From an uncultured Paraglaciecola sp. (lineage in GTDB: Bacteria; Pseudomonadota; Gammaproteobacteria; Enterobacterales; Alteromonadaceae), in assembly GCF_937123705.1 (NCBI RefSeq), contig NZ_CAKZKO010000138.1, positions 213,463 to 277,462 on the forward strand: DNA of 64,000 bases, given 5' to 3'. Under the pieces are notes generated by a model. The model searched no databases, was not told the origin of the DNA, and saw nothing but the letters and a program-made list of their open reading frames with translations. Of the stretch, positions 46,170 to 59,335 are shown one piece after another; positions within the stretch are counted from its first letter, which is position 1; each line of letters begins with the position of its first letter. Both the position numbers and the translations under genes were made by a program.

Positions 46170-48272
46170 TTAAAGTCGCGCATTGGTAATGGCTTTAGTG
46201 ACATTACTCGACGCTTCTGTGTAATTAAAAAATTCCATTGAGTATGACGCTCGCCCCTGAGTTGCACTGCGCAAGTCAGTAGCGTAGCCGAACATTTCTG
46301 ACAAAGGTACTTTAGCATGTATTATTTTTATACCTGCCACACCATCATCCATGCCTTCAATCATACCGCGGCGCCTATTGAGGTCGCCAACTACATCACC
46401 CATCCAGTTTTCAGGAGTGGTAACTTCAACTTTCATTGTGGGCTCGAGTAAAACAGGATTTGCTTCCTCAGCCCCTTTTCTAAACCCCATTGAACCTGCG
46501 ATTTTAAACGCCATTTCAGAAGAGTCAACATCATGATAGGAACCATCAAACAAGGTAACTTTAACATCAAGCACCGGGTATCCAGCTACCACACCATTTT
46601 GCATTTGCTCTTCAATACCTTTATCAACAGCTGGGATAAATTCCTTTGGAACCGTACCCCCAACAATTTTATTGATAAATTCGTATCCAGCGCCTTCTTC
46701 GTTAGGTTCAATAGTTAACCAGACGTGACCGTATTGGCCTTTTCCGCCTGATTGACGAACAAACTTTCCTTCAACATCCACTTTTTTGCGGATAGTTTCG
46801 CGATAAGCAACCTGAGGTTTACCTACGTTACACTCAACATTAAACTCACGTTTCATTCGGTCAACTATGATATCTAGGTGTAACTCACCCATACCAGATA
46901 TTATGGTTTGTGCCGATTCTTCGTCAGTATGAACCTTAAAAGATGGATCTTCTGCCGCTAGTTTACCTAGGGCAATACCCATTTTTTCTTGGTCTGGTTG
47001 TGAGCGAGGTTCAACCGCAATAGAAATAACCGGTTCTGGAAATTCCATACGCTCTAGGGTAATAACGTGATTAGGGTCGCACAAAGTGTCACCCGTAGTT
47101 ACATCTTTTAGTCCTATCGCTGCGGCTATGTCACCAGCGCGTACTTCTTTAAGCTCTTCTCTATCCTTGGCATGCATTTGAACAATACGTCCAAAACGCT
47201 CACGCTTTGCTTTTACTGGATTGTAAACAGCATCGCCTGAGTTAACTACGCCAGAATAACAACGGAAAAAAGTTAACGAACCAACAAAGGGGTCAGTGGC
47301 AATTTTAAAAGCCAATGCCGAAAAAGGGGCGTTGTCATCCGCTGGACGCTCTGCCTCAGTTTCATCTTTGTCGTTGAGTACACCTGTGATAGCAGGAACA
47401 TCCATAGGCGCAGGTAAGAAGTCAATGACAGAATCAAGGACAGCCTGAACACCTTTATTTTTGAATGCTGAACCACAAGTTGCTAGGACTATTTCATTCG
47501 CAAGTGTGCGTTTGCGTAAACCAAATTTAATTTCGTCTTCGGTTAGCTCAATGCCTTCCAAATATTTATCCATCAATTCATCGGTGGCTTCGGCCGCCGC
47601 TTCAACCAGTTCAGTTCGCAACTCTTGCGCTCTGTCCAGTGAATCAGCTGGAATATCTTCATAAGTAAAAGTCATGCCTTGATCAGAATCATTCCAGTTA
47701 ATGGCTTTCATCTTGATAAGGTCGACCACACCTTGAAAGGTTTCTTCAGCACCAATGTTTAAATGAATAGGTACACAATTGGCACCTAAACGATTTCTAA
47801 TTTGCTCTACAACACGCTCAAAATCTGCACCAGCTCGGTCCATCTTGTTAACAAATACCATACGTGGAACGTGATATTTGTCAGCTTGACGCCATACCGT
47901 TTCAGATTGAGGCTCTACACCTGAGGAACCACAAAACACCACCACTGCACCATCAAGCACACGCAACGAACGCTCAACTTCAATAGTGAAGTCAACGTGT
48001 CCGGGAGTGTCGATGATATTAATTCGATGTTGTTCGAATTGACTGTCCATGCCCGACCAAAAACAGGTCGTCGCTGCCGACGTTATGGTAATGCCGCGTT
48101 CTTGCTCTTGTTCCATCCAGTCCATGGTGGCGGCGCCATCGTGAACTTCACCGATCTTGTGAGACAAGCCAGTATAGAAAAGAACGCGCTCAGTGGTCGT
48201 GGTTTTACCCGCGTCCACATGGGCGACAATACCAATATTTCGATAACGCTCAAGGGGCGTTTTACGAGCCAT
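46170..48272 (-). CDS. fusA: Elongation factor G (str operon copy)
   Basis: 700 residues, ribosomal translocase. Motifs [17 protein letters not shown] near 17, [29 protein letters not shown] and [10 protein letters not shown] are intact; domains continue to [15 protein letters not shown]. Length and operon place (rpsL-rpsG-fusA-tuf) identify it as the canonical EF-G. A second, divergent EF-G is encoded at 39338-41428. It starts 12 bp after rpsG. Confidence 0.97.
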   Translation of the reverse strand: MARKTPLERYRNIGIVAHVDAGKTTTTERVLFYTGLSHKIGEVHDGAATMDWMEQEQERGITITSAATTCFWSGMDSQFEQHRINIIDTPGHVDFTIEVERSLRVLDGAVVVFCGSSGVEPQSETVWRQADKYHVPRMVFVNKMDRAGADFERVVEQIRNRLGANCVPIHLNIGAEETFQGVVDLIKMKAINWNDSDQGMTFTYEDIPADSLDRAQELRTELVEAAAEATDELMDKYLEGIELTEDEIKFGLRKRTLANEIVLATCGSAFKNKGVQAVLDSVIDFLPAPMDVPAITGVLNDKDETEAERPADDNAPFSALAFKIATDPFVGSLTFFRCYSGVVNSGDAVYNPVKAKRERFGRIVQMHAKDREELKEVRAGDIAAAIGLKDVTTGDTLCDPNHVITLERMEFPEPVISIAVEPRSQPDQEKMGIALGKLAAEDPSFKVHTDEESAQTIISGMGELHLDIIVDRMKREFNVECNVGKPQVAYRETIRKKVDVEGKFVRQSGGKGQYGHVWLTIEPNEEGAGYEFINKIVGGTVPKEFIPAVDKGIEEQMQNGVVAGYPVLDVKVTLFDGSYHDVDSSEMAFKIAGSMGFRKGAEEANPVLLEPTMKVEVTTPENWMGDVVGDLNRRRGMIEGMDDGVAGIKIIHAKVPLSEMFGYATDLRSATQGRASYSMEFFNYTEASSNVTKAITNARL

Positions 48273-48284
48273 AACTTTCTCTTA

Positions 48285-48755
48285 TTACCAACGGTAGTGA
48301 GCGAAAGCTTTGTTAGCTTCGGCCATACGGTGCACGTCTTCACGTTTCTTAACCGCAGAACCTTTGTTTTCAGCAGCGTCGAGCATTTCAGCTGCAAGGC
48401 GTTGAGCCATTGATTTTTCACCACGTTTACGAGCAGCATCAACCAACCAACGCATACCTAGGGCATTTCGACGAACTGGACGAACTTCTACTGGAACTTG
48501 ATAAGTAGAACCACCAACACGACGAGATTTAACTTCGACCGTAGGGCGGATGTTTTCCAATGCGACTTCAAATACTTCTAGATGCGATTTGTCAGCTTTA
48601 GTAGCAACAATATCAAGTGCACCGTAAACGATCTTTTCAGCAGTCGATTTTTTGCCGTCTAACATGACGACATTCATAAATTTAGCAAGTAATTCTGATC
48701 CGAACTTAGGATCTGGTAGGATTTTTCGTTGACCTACAACTCTTCTTCTTGGCAT
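48285..48755 (-). CDS. rpsG: 30S ribosomal protein S7
   Basis: 156 residues. [40 protein letters not shown] and [20 protein letters not shown] are conserved. S7 nucleates the 30S head and in E. coli autoregulates translation of the str operon at the rpsL-rpsG gap; here the gap is 79 bp, enough for such a site. Ends HYRW. Confidence 0.97.
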   Translation of the reverse strand: MPRRRVVGQRKILPDPKFGSELLAKFMNVVMLDGKKSTAEKIVYGALDIVATKADKSHLEVFEVALENIRPTVEVKSRRVGGSTYQVPVEVRPVRRNALGMRWLVDAARKRGEKSMAQRLAAEMLDAAENKGSAVKKREDVHRMAEANKAFAHYRW

Positions 48756-48834
48756 TTCAAATTCTCCGTAGAATTTTCAGGATATTCCCAAAACTCAATT
48801 AATACTTTAGTTTGGCCTTACTAACGGAGAACCG

Positions 48835-49209
48835 TTAAGACTTAGGCCTTTTTGCGCCGTATTTAGAACGGCCGGCTCTGCGATCACTTACGCCTGCACA
48901 ATCTAATGTACCGCGAACAGTGTGATAACGAACACCTGGTAAATCTTTAACACGACCACCACGAATAAGAACAACACTGTGCTCTTGTAAGTTGTGACCT
49001 TCACCGCCAATGTATGAAGACACTTCAAAACCATTGGTTAAACGAACACGACATACTTTACGTAATGCAGAGTTCGGCTTTTTTGGTGTGGTGGTATATA
49101 CACGAGTACATACTCCACGACGTTGTGGGCAGGCTTGCAAAGCCGCGACGTTGCTCTTCGTCGCTGGTTGTTTGCGTGGCTTGCGCACTAACTGGTTAAC
49201 TGTTGCCAT
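48835..49209 (-). CDS. rpsL: 30S ribosomal protein S12
   Basis: 124 residues: [33 protein letters not shown] and [13 protein letters not shown]. Lys43 and Lys88, where changes give streptomycin resistance, are the sensitive forms. Asp89 is in the context methylthiolated by RimO in E. coli. First gene of the str operon; promoter at 49325-49353. Confidence 0.98.
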   Translation of the reverse strand: MATVNQLVRKPRKQPATKSNVAALQACPQRRGVCTRVYTTTPKKPNSALRKVCRVRLTNGFEVSSYIGGEGHNLQEHSVVLIRGGRVKDLPGVRYHTVRGTLDCAGVSDRRAGRSKYGAKRPKS

Positions 49210-49324
49210 TAACTAGCTCCTGGTTAAAATTACGACTGATTACCCTTTTATTAGGGCGTAAAACGCGAAAAATCCGCGAGCCTTAATTAAGTGATTATAA
49301 AGTCACCTAATTTCGGGTCGCGGA

Positions 49325-49353
49325 AGTCTAATGATCAATAGCTTATCTGTCAA
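49325..49353 (-). promoter_or_regulatory. str operon promoter
   Basis: Consensus TTGACA (49353-49348), 17-bp spacer and TAGACT (49330-49325) on the minus strand, then a GC-rich stretch (TCCGCGACCCG) that suggests stringent control. The leader to rpsL is about 110 nt. Between this and rpoC there is a short AGATCA/TGATCT hairpin just after the rpoC stop, with no U-run on the rpoC strand. Confidence 0.8.
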
Positions 49354-49434
49354 GTAGGACTACTGCTAAACTGCATTAAATCTAGGTTTAGTCAGTAATC
49401 CTTAGTATCCAGATCATTTAGTGATCTTATTTTT

Positions 49435-52400
49435 TTATTCGTCGGCCGGTGTTTCACTGACTTCAGCGTTTAATGCTTCGGTCAATGCCAATTCCGCTTC
49501 AGATGCAGAAACTGAAGGTTCTTCCAGTTCCTGAAGTTCTGCTAGTTTTCTAGCTGTACGTTTTTGATGGTAAGTAAAGCCGGTACCAGCTGGTATCAAG
49601 CGTCCAACAATAACGTTTTCTTTCAAGCCACGAAGTTCATCTTCTTTACCTTGCACAGCGGCTTCGGTAAGAACACGGGTTGTTTCTTGGAAAGATGCTG
49701 CTGAGATAAATGACTCAGTAGACAAGGATGCCTTAGTGATACCCAATAACTGTGGTTCGAACTGAGCAGGTATTTTGCCCTGACGTTCTAATTCACGGTT
49801 AGCGATCTTCACATTAGACACTTCAACTTGCTCACCTTCCAAGAACTTACTGTCGCCTGCAGACGTAATCAAACACTTACGCAACATTTGACGAATAACC
49901 ACTTCGATATGCTTATCGTTAATTTTTACCCCTTGTAAGCGGTAAACTTCTTGTACTTCGTTAACGATATAGTTCGATACAGCACTGATACCACGTAGAC
50001 GTAAAATGTCATGTGGTGATTCAGCGCCATCGGCAATGACTTCACCTTTTTCAACGTTTTCACCTTCGAATACGTTGAGGTTACGCCATTTCGGGATCAT
50101 TTCTTCGTAATGGTCACCATCTTTAGGTGTAATAGTTAAGCGTTTCTTACCTTTAGTTTCTTTACCGTAACCAATCATACCTGATACTTCAGCTAGGATA
50201 GCCGGCTCTTTAGGCTTACGTGCTTCGAACAAGTCAGCTACTCGAGGTAGACCACCGGTAATATCACGGGTCTTCGAGCTTTCTTGTGGAATACGCGCTA
50301 GCACATCACCTGGTTTAGCATCCATACCATCAGTCGCTTCGATAGTGGTAAAGCTTGGCAAACGAATTTCTTGTAAACCAAACTCTTCACTTTCAAGAAT
50401 TAACTTAGGCTCTTTGGCATTCGCCTTAGACAAGTCATTCACCACGATACGTGTCAAACCAGTAAGGTCGTCCTGCTGCATTTCAGTGTTACTGTCATCA
50501 ACGTCTGCAAAGCTAATTTTAGCGGCACGTTCAGTTACAATTGGGTGTGAATGCGGGTCCCAGTTAGCCACAATTTCACCAGAAGAGACACTTGCGCCGT
50601 CATCTACTGTCAAAATTGCACCGTATGGCACTTTATAACGCTCTTTTTCACGACCTTGATCATCAATAATAGTGATTTCGGTTGAACGAGATACAATCAC
50701 CACTTTGTCGTCAGTATTGCGAACAAACTTGGCGTTATGTAACTTCATGGTACCAGTTGTTTTCAACTGTACGCTGTTCTCTGCTGATGCTCTTGATGCA
50801 GCACCACCAATGTGGAAAGTACGCATGGTAAGCTGTGTACCTGGTTCACCGATTGACTGTGCGGCAATAACCCCAACAGCTTCACCGTGACCAACCATAT
50901 GTCCACGAGCCAAATCACGGCCGTAACATCTAGCACAAACACCAAAGTCGTTTTCACAGGTAATTACAGAACGAACTTGAATTTGGTCAACAGAGTTCAC
51001 TTCAAGCATGTCCACTAGCGCTTCATCTAGTAACACATTACGTTCTACTAATACTTCGTTAGTGCCTGGCTTGATAACATCTTCAGCAACGGTACGACCT
51101 AGTACACGTTCGCGAAGTGGTTCAACTACATCGCCACCTTCGATAAGCGGTGTCATTTTAACACCTTCGAATGTGCCACAGTCATCGTTGTTAATAACCA
51201 AATCTTGTGCAACATCAACCAAACGACGGGTTAGATAACCCGAGTTAGCAGTCTTAAGTGCCGTATCGGCCAAACCTTTACGTGCTCCGTGAGTAGATAT
51301 GAAGTACTGAAGTACGTTCAAACCTTCACGGAAGTTAGCGGTGATGGGAGTTTCGATGATTGAACCATCTGGTTTCGCCATCAGACCACGCATACCCGCT
51401 AGCTGACGTATCTGAGCTGGGCTACCACGAGCACCAGAATCGGCCATCATAAATACTGAGTTGAAAGATTTCTGTTCTTCCATTTCGCCATCGCGATTTT
51501 TAACTGTCTCATTAGACAAGTTGTCCATCATGGCTTTGGCTACTTTCTCGTTAGCATTTGACCAGATATCGATAACTTTATTATAACGCTCACCCGCAGT
51601 AACAAGACCTGATTGGAATTGTTCTTGGATTTCACGTACTTCAGCTTCTGCATCTTCGATAATATCTTTCTTAGAAGCAGGGATAACCATATCATCAATA
51701 CCAACAGATGCCCCGGCGATCATTGCGTAATGGAAACCTGTATACATGATTTGGTCAGCAGCAATAACCGTATCTTTCAAACCTAAGGTACGGTAACAAG
51801 CATTCAATAACTTAGATATTTGCTTCTTACCCATAGGTTGGTTAATGATTTCGAAAGGAATACCTTTAGGTAAAGCCAATGAGAAAATCGCTCGGCCAAC
51901 AGTTGTGTCGGTCAAGGTTACATTTTCTACTTGATTACCTAGTGCATCGGTCGAATACTCAGTCATGCGAACTTTTACGCGGGCATGAAGTTCTGCGGTA
52001 TCGGTACGATAAGCTTTTTCTGCTTCACGAGGGCTAGTGAATAACATGCCTTCGCCTTTACCATTAACACGCTCTCGTGTCATATAGTACAAGCCCATTA
52101 CCACGTCCTGTGAAGGAACGATAATAGGTTCACCGTTGGCTGGTGACAGAATATTATTGGTAGACATCATCAAAGCACGTGCTTCAAGCTGAGCTTCAAT
52201 AGTCAATGGAATATGAACCGCCATTTGGTCACCATCGAAATCGGCGTTGTATGCAGCACACACCAATGGGTGTAACTGAATAGCTTTACCTTCAATTAGG
52301 ATAGGTTCAAATGCTTGAATACCTAGTCTGTGAAGTGTGGGTGCACGGTTAAGCAGTACTGGGTGTTCACGGATCACTTCGTCTAACACATCCCACACTT

Positions 52401-53619
52401 CTGGATCTTCACGCTCAACTAATTTCTTTGCGGCTTTGATGGTAGTAGCAAGACCACGACCTTCTAATTTTCCGTAGATAAATGGCTTGAATAACTCAAG
52501 TGCCATTTTCTTAGGTAAACCACACTGGTGTAAACGTAGTGTAGGGCCAACCACGATAACTGAACGGCCTGAGTAATCAACACGCTTACCTAGTAAGTTT
52601 TGACGGAAACGACCTTGTTTACCTTTGATCATATCTGCCAAAGATTTAAGAGGACGCTTGTTAGAGCCAGTAATGGCACGACCGCGACGACCGTTATCTA
52701 GTAAGGCATCGACCGCTTCTTGCAACATACGTTTTTCGTTACGTACGATAATGTCTGGAGCAGCAAGATCTAAAAGACGCTTTAAACGGTTGTTACGGTT
52801 GATAACACGTCTATATAAATCATTCAGATCAGAAGTCGCAAAACGACCGCCATCTAGCGGTACCAAAGGACGTAAATCAGGTGGTAATACTGGCAATACC
52901 GTTAAAATCATCCACTCAGGCTTGTTACCTGATAATTGGAATGATTCTAGTAGTTTTAAGCGTTTAGTGATTTTCTTACGCTTAGTTTCAGAGTTAATAG
53001 TCGGTAACTCTTCACGCATTGCAGCAACGTCAGCGTCAACATCAAGGGCTTTAAGCAATTCAAATACTGCCTCGGCACCCATTTTTGCTTCAAATTCGTC
53101 GCCATGTTCTTCAAGGGCATCCAAATACTCTTCTTCTGTAAGCAGTTGGCTGCGCTCAAGGGTCGTCATACCTGGTTCTGATACCACATATGATTCAAAA
53201 TAAAGCACACGCTCTATATCACGTAAGGTCATGTCTAACATTAAACCAATACGAGAAGGTAATGATTTCAAGAACCAAATATGTGCAACTGGGCTAGCCA
53301 GCTCAATGTGACCCATACGCTCACGACGTACTTTAGTTAAGGTAACTTCTACCCCACATTTTTCACAGATTACACCACGGTGTTTAAGGCGCTTATATTT
53401 TCCACACAAACATTCGTAGTCTTTTACCGGACCAAAAATACGGGCGCAGAACAATCCGTCACGTTCTGGTTTAAACGTACGGTAATTAATGGTTTCTGGT
53501 TTCTTAACTTCACCAAAAGACCATGAACGGATCATGTCTGGTGATGCAAGACCAATTCGAATATTGTCGAATTCTTCGGACTTATGTTGTTGCTTAAGAA
53601 ACTTTAATAAATCTTTCAC
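49435..53619 (-). CDS. rpoC: RNA polymerase beta-prime subunit
   Basis: 1394 residues, close to E. coli (1407). N-terminal zinc site Cys70, Cys72, Cys85, Cys88 ([19 protein letters not shown]), the catalytic NADFDGD triad of Asp near 460, the trigger-loop and bridge-helix region near [19 protein letters not shown], and the second zinc site [19 protein letters not shown]. It is transcribed after rpoB, 87 bp apart. The C-terminus ends with an acidic Glu/Ala tail, shorter than in E. coli. Confidence 0.98.
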   Translation of the reverse strand: MKDLLKFLKQQHKSEEFDNIRIGLASPDMIRSWSFGEVKKPETINYRTFKPERDGLFCARIFGPVKDYECLCGKYKRLKHRGVICEKCGVEVTLTKVRRERMGHIELASPVAHIWFLKSLPSRIGLMLDMTLRDIERVLYFESYVVSEPGMTTLERSQLLTEEEYLDALEEHGDEFEAKMGAEAVFELLKALDVDADVAAMREELPTINSETKRKKITKRLKLLESFQLSGNKPEWMILTVLPVLPPDLRPLVPLDGGRFATSDLNDLYRRVINRNNRLKRLLDLAAPDIIVRNEKRMLQEAVDALLDNGRRGRAITGSNKRPLKSLADMIKGKQGRFRQNLLGKRVDYSGRSVIVVGPTLRLHQCGLPKKMALELFKPFIYGKLEGRGLATTIKAAKKLVEREDPEVWDVLDEVIREHPVLLNRAPTLHRLGIQAFEPILIEGKAIQLHPLVCAAYNADFDGDQMAVHIPLTIEAQLEARALMMSTNNILSPANGEPIIVPSQDVVMGLYYMTRERVNGKGEGMLFTSPREAEKAYRTDTAELHARVKVRMTEYSTDALGNQVENVTLTDTTVGRAIFSLALPKGIPFEIINQPMGKKQISKLLNACYRTLGLKDTVIAADQIMYTGFHYAMIAGASVGIDDMVIPASKKDIIEDAEAEVREIQEQFQSGLVTAGERYNKVIDIWSNANEKVAKAMMDNLSNETVKNRDGEMEEQKSFNSVFMMADSGARGSPAQIRQLAGMRGLMAKPDGSIIETPITANFREGLNVLQYFISTHGARKGLADTALKTANSGYLTRRLVDVAQDLVINNDDCGTFEGVKMTPLIEGGDVVEPLRERVLGRTVAEDVIKPGTNEVLVERNVLLDEALVDMLEVNSVDQIQVRSVITCENDFGVCARCYGRDLARGHMVGHGEAVGVIAAQSIGEPGTQLTMRTFHIGGAASRASAENSVQLKTTGTMKLHNAKFVRNTDDKVVIVSRSTEITIIDDQGREKERYKVPYGAILTVDDGASVSSGEIVANWDPHSHPIVTERAAKISFADVDDSNTEMQQDDLTGLTRIVVNDLSKANAKEPKLILESEEFGLQEIRLPSFTTIEATDGMDAKPGDVLARIPQESSKTRDITGGLPRVADLFEARKPKEPAILAEVSGMIGYGKETKGKKRLTITPKDGDHYEEMIPKWRNLNVFEGENVEKGEVIADGAESPHDILRLRGISAVSNYIVNEVQEVYRLQGVKINDKHIEVVIRQMLRKCLITSAGDSKFLEGEQVEVSNVKIANRELERQGKIPAQFEPQLLGITKASLSTESFISAASFQETTRVLTEAAVQGKEDELRGLKENVIVGRLIPAGTGFTYHQKRTARKLAELQELEEPSVSASEAELALTEALNAEVSETPADE

Positions 53620-53706
53620 ATTTCTCTCCCAGCGGAGTCAATTGCAAAGGTGTAGCACATGCACTGACACGTGCTACACCATCCTGTCTATAGCTCAAAG
53701 AGCGGC

Positions 53707-56700
53707 TTATTGCTCTTCTAGTTCGATGTTGATACCTAGTGAGCGAATTTCTTTCAACAATACGTTGAAGGACTCCGGCATACCAGGTTCCATACGATGA
53801 TCACCATCCACAATGTTTTTATACATTTTAGTACGGCCATTCACGTCATCAGACTTAACGGTTAACATTTCTTGCAAGGTGTAGGCAGCACCATAAGCTT
53901 CAAGTGCCCATACTTCCATCTCTCCGAAACGTTGACCACCGAACTGTGCTTTACCACCAAGTGGTTGCTGCGTAACCAAGCTATAAGAACCAGTAGAACG
54001 AGCATGCATTTTGTCGTCTACTAAGTGATTCAGTTTTAACATATACATATAACCCACAGTCACAGGACGCTCAAATGCGCGACCAGTACGACCGTCGAAC
54101 AAAGTAATTTGTCCGCTTTCTGGGATATCTGCCAAGGTCAACATATGCTTGATTTCTGCTTCAGTTGCACCGTCGAAAACAGGTGTTGCCATAGGCACAC
54201 CTTTACGAAGGTTGCCGGCTAAACGCGTCACTTCATCATCGCTGAAGGTGCTTAAATCTACAGCCTGACGTGACTCACCTGCACTATAGACTTCTTGTAA
54301 GAAGCCACGCAACTTGGTCATTTCTTCGTGTTCTTTTAACATGCGGTCGATTTTCACACCGATACCGCTAGCAGCCATACCTAAGTGAGTCTCAAGAACC
54401 TGACCAATGTTCATACGCGAAGGTACACCCAATGGATTCAGCACGATATCAACCGGTGTACCGTTTTCATCATAAGGCATATCTTCAACAGGTTTAATCG
54501 TTGAGATAACACCTTTGTTACCATGACGGCCTGCCATTTTGTCACCAGGTTGAATGTGACGTTTAACTGCAAGGTAAACCTTAACAATTTTAAGAACACC
54601 AGGTTGCAAGTCATCACCTTGAGTGATTTTGCGACGTTTGATTTCAAACTTAGTGTCAAAGTCTGCTTTAATTTCAACGTGTTGATCGGCAATTTGATCA
54701 AGCTCTGCTTGCGCATCTTCATCGTCAAGAGTTAAGTCAAACCACTTATCACGAGGCATACTGTCAAGCTTGGCTTGATCGATACCCGACTTAAGCAATA
54801 AGTTAGCAGCACGAGCAAAAATGCCGTCAGCCAAAATATTAAATTCGTCAGATAAGTCTTTTTTCACTTCGCGCAATTGCATATCTTCAATTTCACGAGC
54901 ACGTTTGTCTTTTTCAACACCGTCACGAGTGAAGACCTGAACGTCGATAACGGTTCCACGTACACTGTTTGGTACGCGTAAAGATGTATCTTTAACGTCA
55001 GAGGCTTTTTCACCGAAAATAGCTCTTAAAAGTTTTTCTTCTGGGGTAAGTTGCGTTTCACCTTTAGGTGTCACTTTACCTACCAGAATATCGCCACCTT
55101 TTACTTCAGCACCGATATACACCACACCAGACTCATCCAGTTTACCTAAGGCCGACTCACCAACATTGGGGATATCAGCACTGATTTCTTCTGGACCAAG
55201 CTTAGTATCACGAGCGATACAGCTTAATTCTTGAATGTGGATAGAAGTAAATCTATCTTCCATCGCTACGCGCTCTGAAATTAAGATTGAATCTTCGAAG
55301 TTGTAACCATTCCAAGGCATAAACGCGATGCGCATGTTTTGGCCAAGTGCCAAATCACCCATATCGGTTGATGGACCATCGGCTAATACATCACCTGATA
55401 CAATCGGGTCGCCAACATTACAAGTTGGTTTTTGATTGATACAAGTGTTTTGGTTAGAACGGGTATATTTAGTCAGGTTATAAATGTCAATGCCAGCTTC
55501 ACCCGCCACCATTTCATTTTCATTAACCTTGATAACAATTCGACTAGCGTCAACATAATCAACAGAACCACCACGTTTTGCCGTGATAGTTACACCAGAA
55601 TCAACCGCTACAATTTTCTCCATTCCGGTTCCAACTAATGGCTTTTCAGCTATTAATGTAGGAACGGCCTGACGTTGCATGTTGGCACCCATAAGTGCGC
55701 GGTTAGCATCATCGTGTTCAAGGAAAGGAATAATGCTGGCAGCAACGGATACGATCTGTTGCGGAGAAACATCCATGTAGGTAATTTCTGATACCGACAT
55801 TAATGTGGTTTCACCACGGAAACGACAAGGGATTAAATCTTCAGTTAACTTACCTTTGCTGTCTAGCTCAACATTTGCCTGTGCGATGGCATACTGACCT
55901 TCTTCGATAGCAGATAAATAATCCACTTGATCGGTAATCACGCCGTCAACTATTTTACGATACGGAGTTTCTAAGAATCCATAGTCGTTAGTGCGGGCAT
56001 AACTTGAAAGTGAGTTAATCAGACCAATGTTTGGTCCTTCAGGCGTTTCAATTGGACAAACCCGACCATAGTGAGTGGGATGTACATCACGTACTTCAAA
56101 ACCTGCTCGTTCACGAGTCAAACCACCTGGACCTAAAGCAGAAATACGACGTTTATGCGTTACTTCTGATAATGGGTTGTTCTGATCCATAAACTGAGAA
56201 AGTTGGCTTGAACCAAAGAACTCTTTAACAGCTGCAGAAATTGGTTTAGCGTTGATTAGATCCTGAGGCATAGTTGCATCGAGATCACCTAAACTCAAAC
56301 GCTCTTTAACGGCACGTTCAACACGTACCAAACCAACTCTGAATTGGTTTTCTGCCATTTCGCCAACAGAACGAATACGTCTATTACCTAAATGGTCAAT
56401 ATCATCTACTTCGTCTTTACCATCACGAATAGTGATAAGTTGTTTCATAACAGCTACGATATCGGACTTATCCAACACACCGCTACCAGTTGAAACATCT
56501 CGTCCTAAGCGACGATTAAACTTCATTCGCCCTACGGCAGATAAATCATATCTGTCATCTGAGAAGAACAAGTTATTGAACAAGGTCTCAGCCGCGTCTT
56601 TAGTCGGTGGCTCACCTGGGCGCATCATACGATAGATTTCAACCAAGGCTTCTAGCTTGTTACTTGAACTATCAATACGTAAGGTATCTGAAATATAAGC

Positions 56701-57735
56701 ACCGTGATCAAGCTCATTGATATACAAGGTATCAAAAGTCTTAACACCAGCTTCAGTTAACTCCGCTAGATTCTCTAGCGTTAATTCATCATTCGCACTA
56801 ACAATGATTTCGCCGGTTTCTTCATTGATAAAGTCACGTGCAAACACACGACCAACCAAATATTCGGCGGGTACTTCAAGCTCTGTTATTTTTGCTTTTT
56901 CTAGCGCTCGAGTGTGACGAGCTGAAATACGGCGACCCGTTTCAACTAGCACTTTACCTTTAGCATCTAAAATATCAAACTGCGCCGTTTCACCACGTAA
57001 GCGGTCTGGCACTATATCTGACAAATATTTTTCACCGTCGATACGTACTTGGTTTTTCTCAAAGAACAAATCAAGTATTTCTTCGGTAGGCATTTCTAAT
57101 GCACGTAGCATAATAGTGGCCGGTAATTTACGGCGTCTATCTATACGTACAAATAAATTATCTTTAGGGTCAAATTCAAAGTCTAACCACGAACCACGGT
57201 AAGGAATAACACGAGCGTTATATAATACTTTACCTGATGAGTGAGTTTTCCCTTTGTCGTGATCGAAGAACACGCCTGGTGAACGGTGTAATTGTGACAC
57301 TATGACACGCTCAGTCCCGTTGATAACGAATGTTCCGTTATCAGTCATAAGTGGAATTTCACCCATGTAGACTTCTTGCTCTTTAATGTCTTTTACAGTG
57401 CCTGGTGCTGCTTCTCTATCGAACAACACTAAACGCAATTTCACACGTAATGGTGCAGAATATGTGACACCACGAATTTGACATTCTTTCACATCAAATA
57501 CTGGCGTACCTAAACGGTAACTTACATATTGCAACTCAGCGTTACCGGAGTAACTTTTTATTGGGAAAACTGATCGAAATGCTGCTTCCAGTCCATGTTG
57601 ACCGTCTTCGTCTAGGTCAATAAACTTTTTAAAAGAATCTAATTGGATTGAAAGTAGATACGGTATTTCCAATACCTGTGGACGTTTGCCAAAATCCTTA
57701 CGGATACGTTTCTTTTCGCTATAAGAGTAAACCAT
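53707..57735 (-). CDS. rpoB: RNA polymerase beta subunit
   Basis: 1342 residues, equal to E. coli. Rifampicin-pocket segment [20 protein letters not shown] and [17 protein letters not shown] has the sensitive residues at the 516, 526 and 531 equivalents, so no rifampicin-resistance change is visible. Conserved [15 protein letters not shown] and the C-terminal clamp segment [20 protein letters not shown] are present. The intergenic region after rplL contains a strong hairpin that may attenuate transcription into rpoBC. Confidence 0.98.
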   Translation of the reverse strand: MVYSYSEKKRIRKDFGKRPQVLEIPYLLSIQLDSFKKFIDLDEDGQHGLEAAFRSVFPIKSYSGNAELQYVSYRLGTPVFDVKECQIRGVTYSAPLRVKLRLVLFDREAAPGTVKDIKEQEVYMGEIPLMTDNGTFVINGTERVIVSQLHRSPGVFFDHDKGKTHSSGKVLYNARVIPYRGSWLDFEFDPKDNLFVRIDRRRKLPATIMLRALEMPTEEILDLFFEKNQVRIDGEKYLSDIVPDRLRGETAQFDILDAKGKVLVETGRRISARHTRALEKAKITELEVPAEYLVGRVFARDFINEETGEIIVSANDELTLENLAELTEAGVKTFDTLYINELDHGAYISDTLRIDSSSNKLEALVEIYRMMRPGEPPTKDAAETLFNNLFFSDDRYDLSAVGRMKFNRRLGRDVSTGSGVLDKSDIVAVMKQLITIRDGKDEVDDIDHLGNRRIRSVGEMAENQFRVGLVRVERAVKERLSLGDLDATMPQDLINAKPISAAVKEFFGSSQLSQFMDQNNPLSEVTHKRRISALGPGGLTRERAGFEVRDVHPTHYGRVCPIETPEGPNIGLINSLSSYARTNDYGFLETPYRKIVDGVITDQVDYLSAIEEGQYAIAQANVELDSKGKLTEDLIPCRFRGETTLMSVSEITYMDVSPQQIVSVAASIIPFLEHDDANRALMGANMQRQAVPTLIAEKPLVGTGMEKIVAVDSGVTITAKRGGSVDYVDASRIVIKVNENEMVAGEAGIDIYNLTKYTRSNQNTCINQKPTCNVGDPIVSGDVLADGPSTDMGDLALGQNMRIAFMPWNGYNFEDSILISERVAMEDRFTSIHIQELSCIARDTKLGPEEISADIPNVGESALGKLDESGVVYIGAEVKGGDILVGKVTPKGETQLTPEEKLLRAIFGEKASDVKDTSLRVPNSVRGTVIDVQVFTRDGVEKDKRAREIEDMQLREVKKDLSDEFNILADGIFARAANLLLKSGIDQAKLDSMPRDKWFDLTLDDEDAQAELDQIADQHVEIKADFDTKFEIKRRKITQGDDLQPGVLKIVKVYLAVKRHIQPGDKMAGRHGNKGVISTIKPVEDMPYDENGTPVDIVLNPLGVPSRMNIGQVLETHLGMAASGIGVKIDRMLKEHEEMTKLRGFLQEVYSAGESRQAVDLSTFSDDEVTRLAGNLRKGVPMATPVFDGATEAEIKHMLTLADIPESGQITLFDGRTGRAFERPVTVGYMYMLKLNHLVDDKMHARSTGSYSLVTQQPLGGKAQFGGQRFGEMEVWALEAYGAAYTLQEMLTVKSDDVNGRTKMYKNIVDGDHRMEPGMPESFNVLLKEIRSLGINIELEEQ

Positions 57736-57959
57736 GGGTTCCTCAGCCTGCCGATTTTTGACCCAACTTGCTTAGCTAGATGTCTATTCAGACATAAAGT
57801 TAAACAAACTTCCGCTATCCTTTAAGTTGCAGAAAAACCTTTACCAAAGTCATTAAGAGGCTTACTTAACTTATTGGTTTTATTTAGTTTTATCTACAAT
57901 TTGCACTTCTTAATTAGGATTACCATCAAAGGACGAAAATAATAAATCCTACAGCGCAA

Positions 57960-57991
57960 AAAGGCTGGTGACTAAAAAGTCACCAGCCTTT
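57960..57991 (-). terminator. Attenuator between rplL and rpoB
   Basis: AAAGGCTGGTGACT pairs with AGTCACCAGCCTTT (14 bp, 4-base loop), followed on the minus strand by Ts. The corresponding site in E. coli is a partial terminator that gives rplL more transcripts than rpoBC. The rest of the 290-bp gap has no gene. Confidence 0.82.
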
Positions 57992-58025
57992 GCCATTTCA
58001 GGCTAATAATCTGTGTTTAGGCAGA

Positions 58026-58400
58026 CTATTTAAGCTCAACTTCAGCGCCAGCTTCTTCAAGCGTCTTCTTAAGTTCTTCAGCTTCTTCTTTAGATGCACC
58101 TTCTTTAACAGGAGTTGGAGCAGCTTCAACAAGTGTTTTAGCTTCTTTAAGTCCAAGACCTGTAGCAGTACGTACAGCTTTGATTACTGCAACTTTGTTA
58201 CCACCGAAAGATGTCATTACAACATCAAATTCAGTTTGTTCTGCAGCAGCTTCACCGCCGCCAGCAGCAGGTGCAGCAACAGCTACAGCTGCAGCAGCAG
58301 AAACGTTGAATTTCTCTTCAGCTGCTTCGATTAGTTCAACCAATTCCATTACTGGCATTTCAGCAATAGCGTTTAATATATCATCTTTAGTTAGAGCCAT
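58026..58400 (-). CDS. rplL: 50S ribosomal protein L7/L12
   Basis: 124 residues. N-terminal dimerisation domain [20 protein letters not shown], an alanine-rich hinge near 33-52, then the factor-binding C-terminal domain ([20 protein letters not shown]). It forms the stalk that recruits EF-G and EF-Tu and is present in multiple copies per ribosome, which fits the attenuator downstream. Confidence 0.98.
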   Translation of the reverse strand: MALTKDDILNAIAEMPVMELVELIEAAEEKFNVSAAAAVAVAAPAAGGGEAAAEQTEFDVVMTSFGGNKVAVIKAVRTATGLGLKEAKTLVEAAPTPVKEGASKEEAEELKKTLEEAGAEVELK

Positions 58401-58453
58401 TTCTCTAAACTCCTGGGTTTAATGTTAAAAATTTAAAATGCCAAAGTCGAAAA

Positions 58454-58981
58454 TTATTTTTCGTCTTTGATCGCCGCCAATACGCGCACAAATTTGCCTG
58501 GAACTTCGTTGATAGTTTGAACGAATTTCTCGGCAGGTGCTTTGAAGGTAGCCAATAATCTTGACAACGCTTCGTCGCGGGTAGGAAGTGACGCTACTGC
58601 ATCCAGCTTTTCTGGACCCAATAAACCACTACCAATAGAAAGTGCAGTTACGTTTAACTTGTCGTTAGTTTTTGCGTAGTCTTTAAAAAGACGTGCAGCA
58701 CCACCAGGTGCTTCTATGGAAAAACCATAGATTAACGGACCAGTTAACGCACTGTCCATGTCAGAAAACTTACTATCGGATAAAGCACGTTTTGCCAATG
58801 TGTTACGAACTACTCGTAAGTAAACACCTTGTTCACGGGCTTTAATTCGAAGGTCAGTTAACTCTGCCACTTCCATGCCACGGTATTCAGCGACGGCAAC
58901 AGATAGAGCTCGAGATGCAACATCGTTAATCTCTGCTACGATCTCTTTTTTTGCTGCTAAGCCTAATGCCACTGAGTTCAC
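58454..58981 (-). CDS. rplJ: 50S ribosomal protein L10
   Basis: 175 residues. [32 protein letters not shown] and the C-terminal helix that binds L12 dimers. L10-L12 represses its own synthesis through the leader upstream in E. coli. Start at 58981 in a normal L10 context ([20 protein letters not shown]). Followed by rplL after 53 bp. Confidence 0.97.
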   Translation of the reverse strand: MNSVALGLAAKKEIVAEINDVASRALSVAVAEYRGMEVAELTDLRIKAREQGVYLRVVRNTLAKRALSDSKFSDMDSALTGPLIYGFSIEAPGGAARLFKDYAKTNDKLNVTALSIGSGLLGPEKLDAVASLPTRDEALSRLLATFKAPAEKFVQTINEVPGKFVRVLAAIKDEK

Positions 58982-59335
58982 CTCTTAAAGTCTGAAACTT
59001 CATTTCTATTAGAAATATCCGCTTCAGGATTCACAGATTGATGTCATTACTAAGGGGTTAACCACAGTAAATCCACCGCTCTACGGTGTTCGTTAATCCC
59101 AGAGAGTCTGAGTCGAAACCACCGTCTGCGCAGGCTCGCTTTTTAAGTAAGTTGTTTGCGATATGACTAAGTCAATCTAGGCGAATGCTCTCTTACTTCA
59201 TTCACCAACTTACGCCTGCGGTCTTGGACGGGAGTCTGTCGTTAGGTTTATTTAAAAACTTAACTCAGACTCCAACCCATAACCTTTACAGAGAAACAAA
59301 TAACCCTTTGGTTACCTGTCAATCCAAACTAATCC
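58982..59335 (-). promoter_or_regulatory. rplJ leader (L10 leader type)
   Basis: 354 bases between rplA and rplJ with no open frame. The L10-L12 complex regulates rplJL by binding a structured leader at this position in enterobacteria, and the same layout (long rich leader before rplJ) suggests an L10 leader here. A TTGACA at 59322-59317 could be the -35 of a local promoter, but its -10 is poor. A fold or covariance search would be needed to place the binding site. Confidence 0.6.

Noticed and set aside
54438..54728. Open frames within rpoB, rpoC, fusA and the ribosomal genes
   Set aside because: These are shadows of strongly conserved coding sequence.
49435..57735. Antibiotic-resistance changes in rpoB (rifampicin) or rpsL (streptomycin)
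   Set aside because: The key residues read as sensitive forms: S, H and D in the rifampicin pocket and Lys43 and Lys88 in S12.
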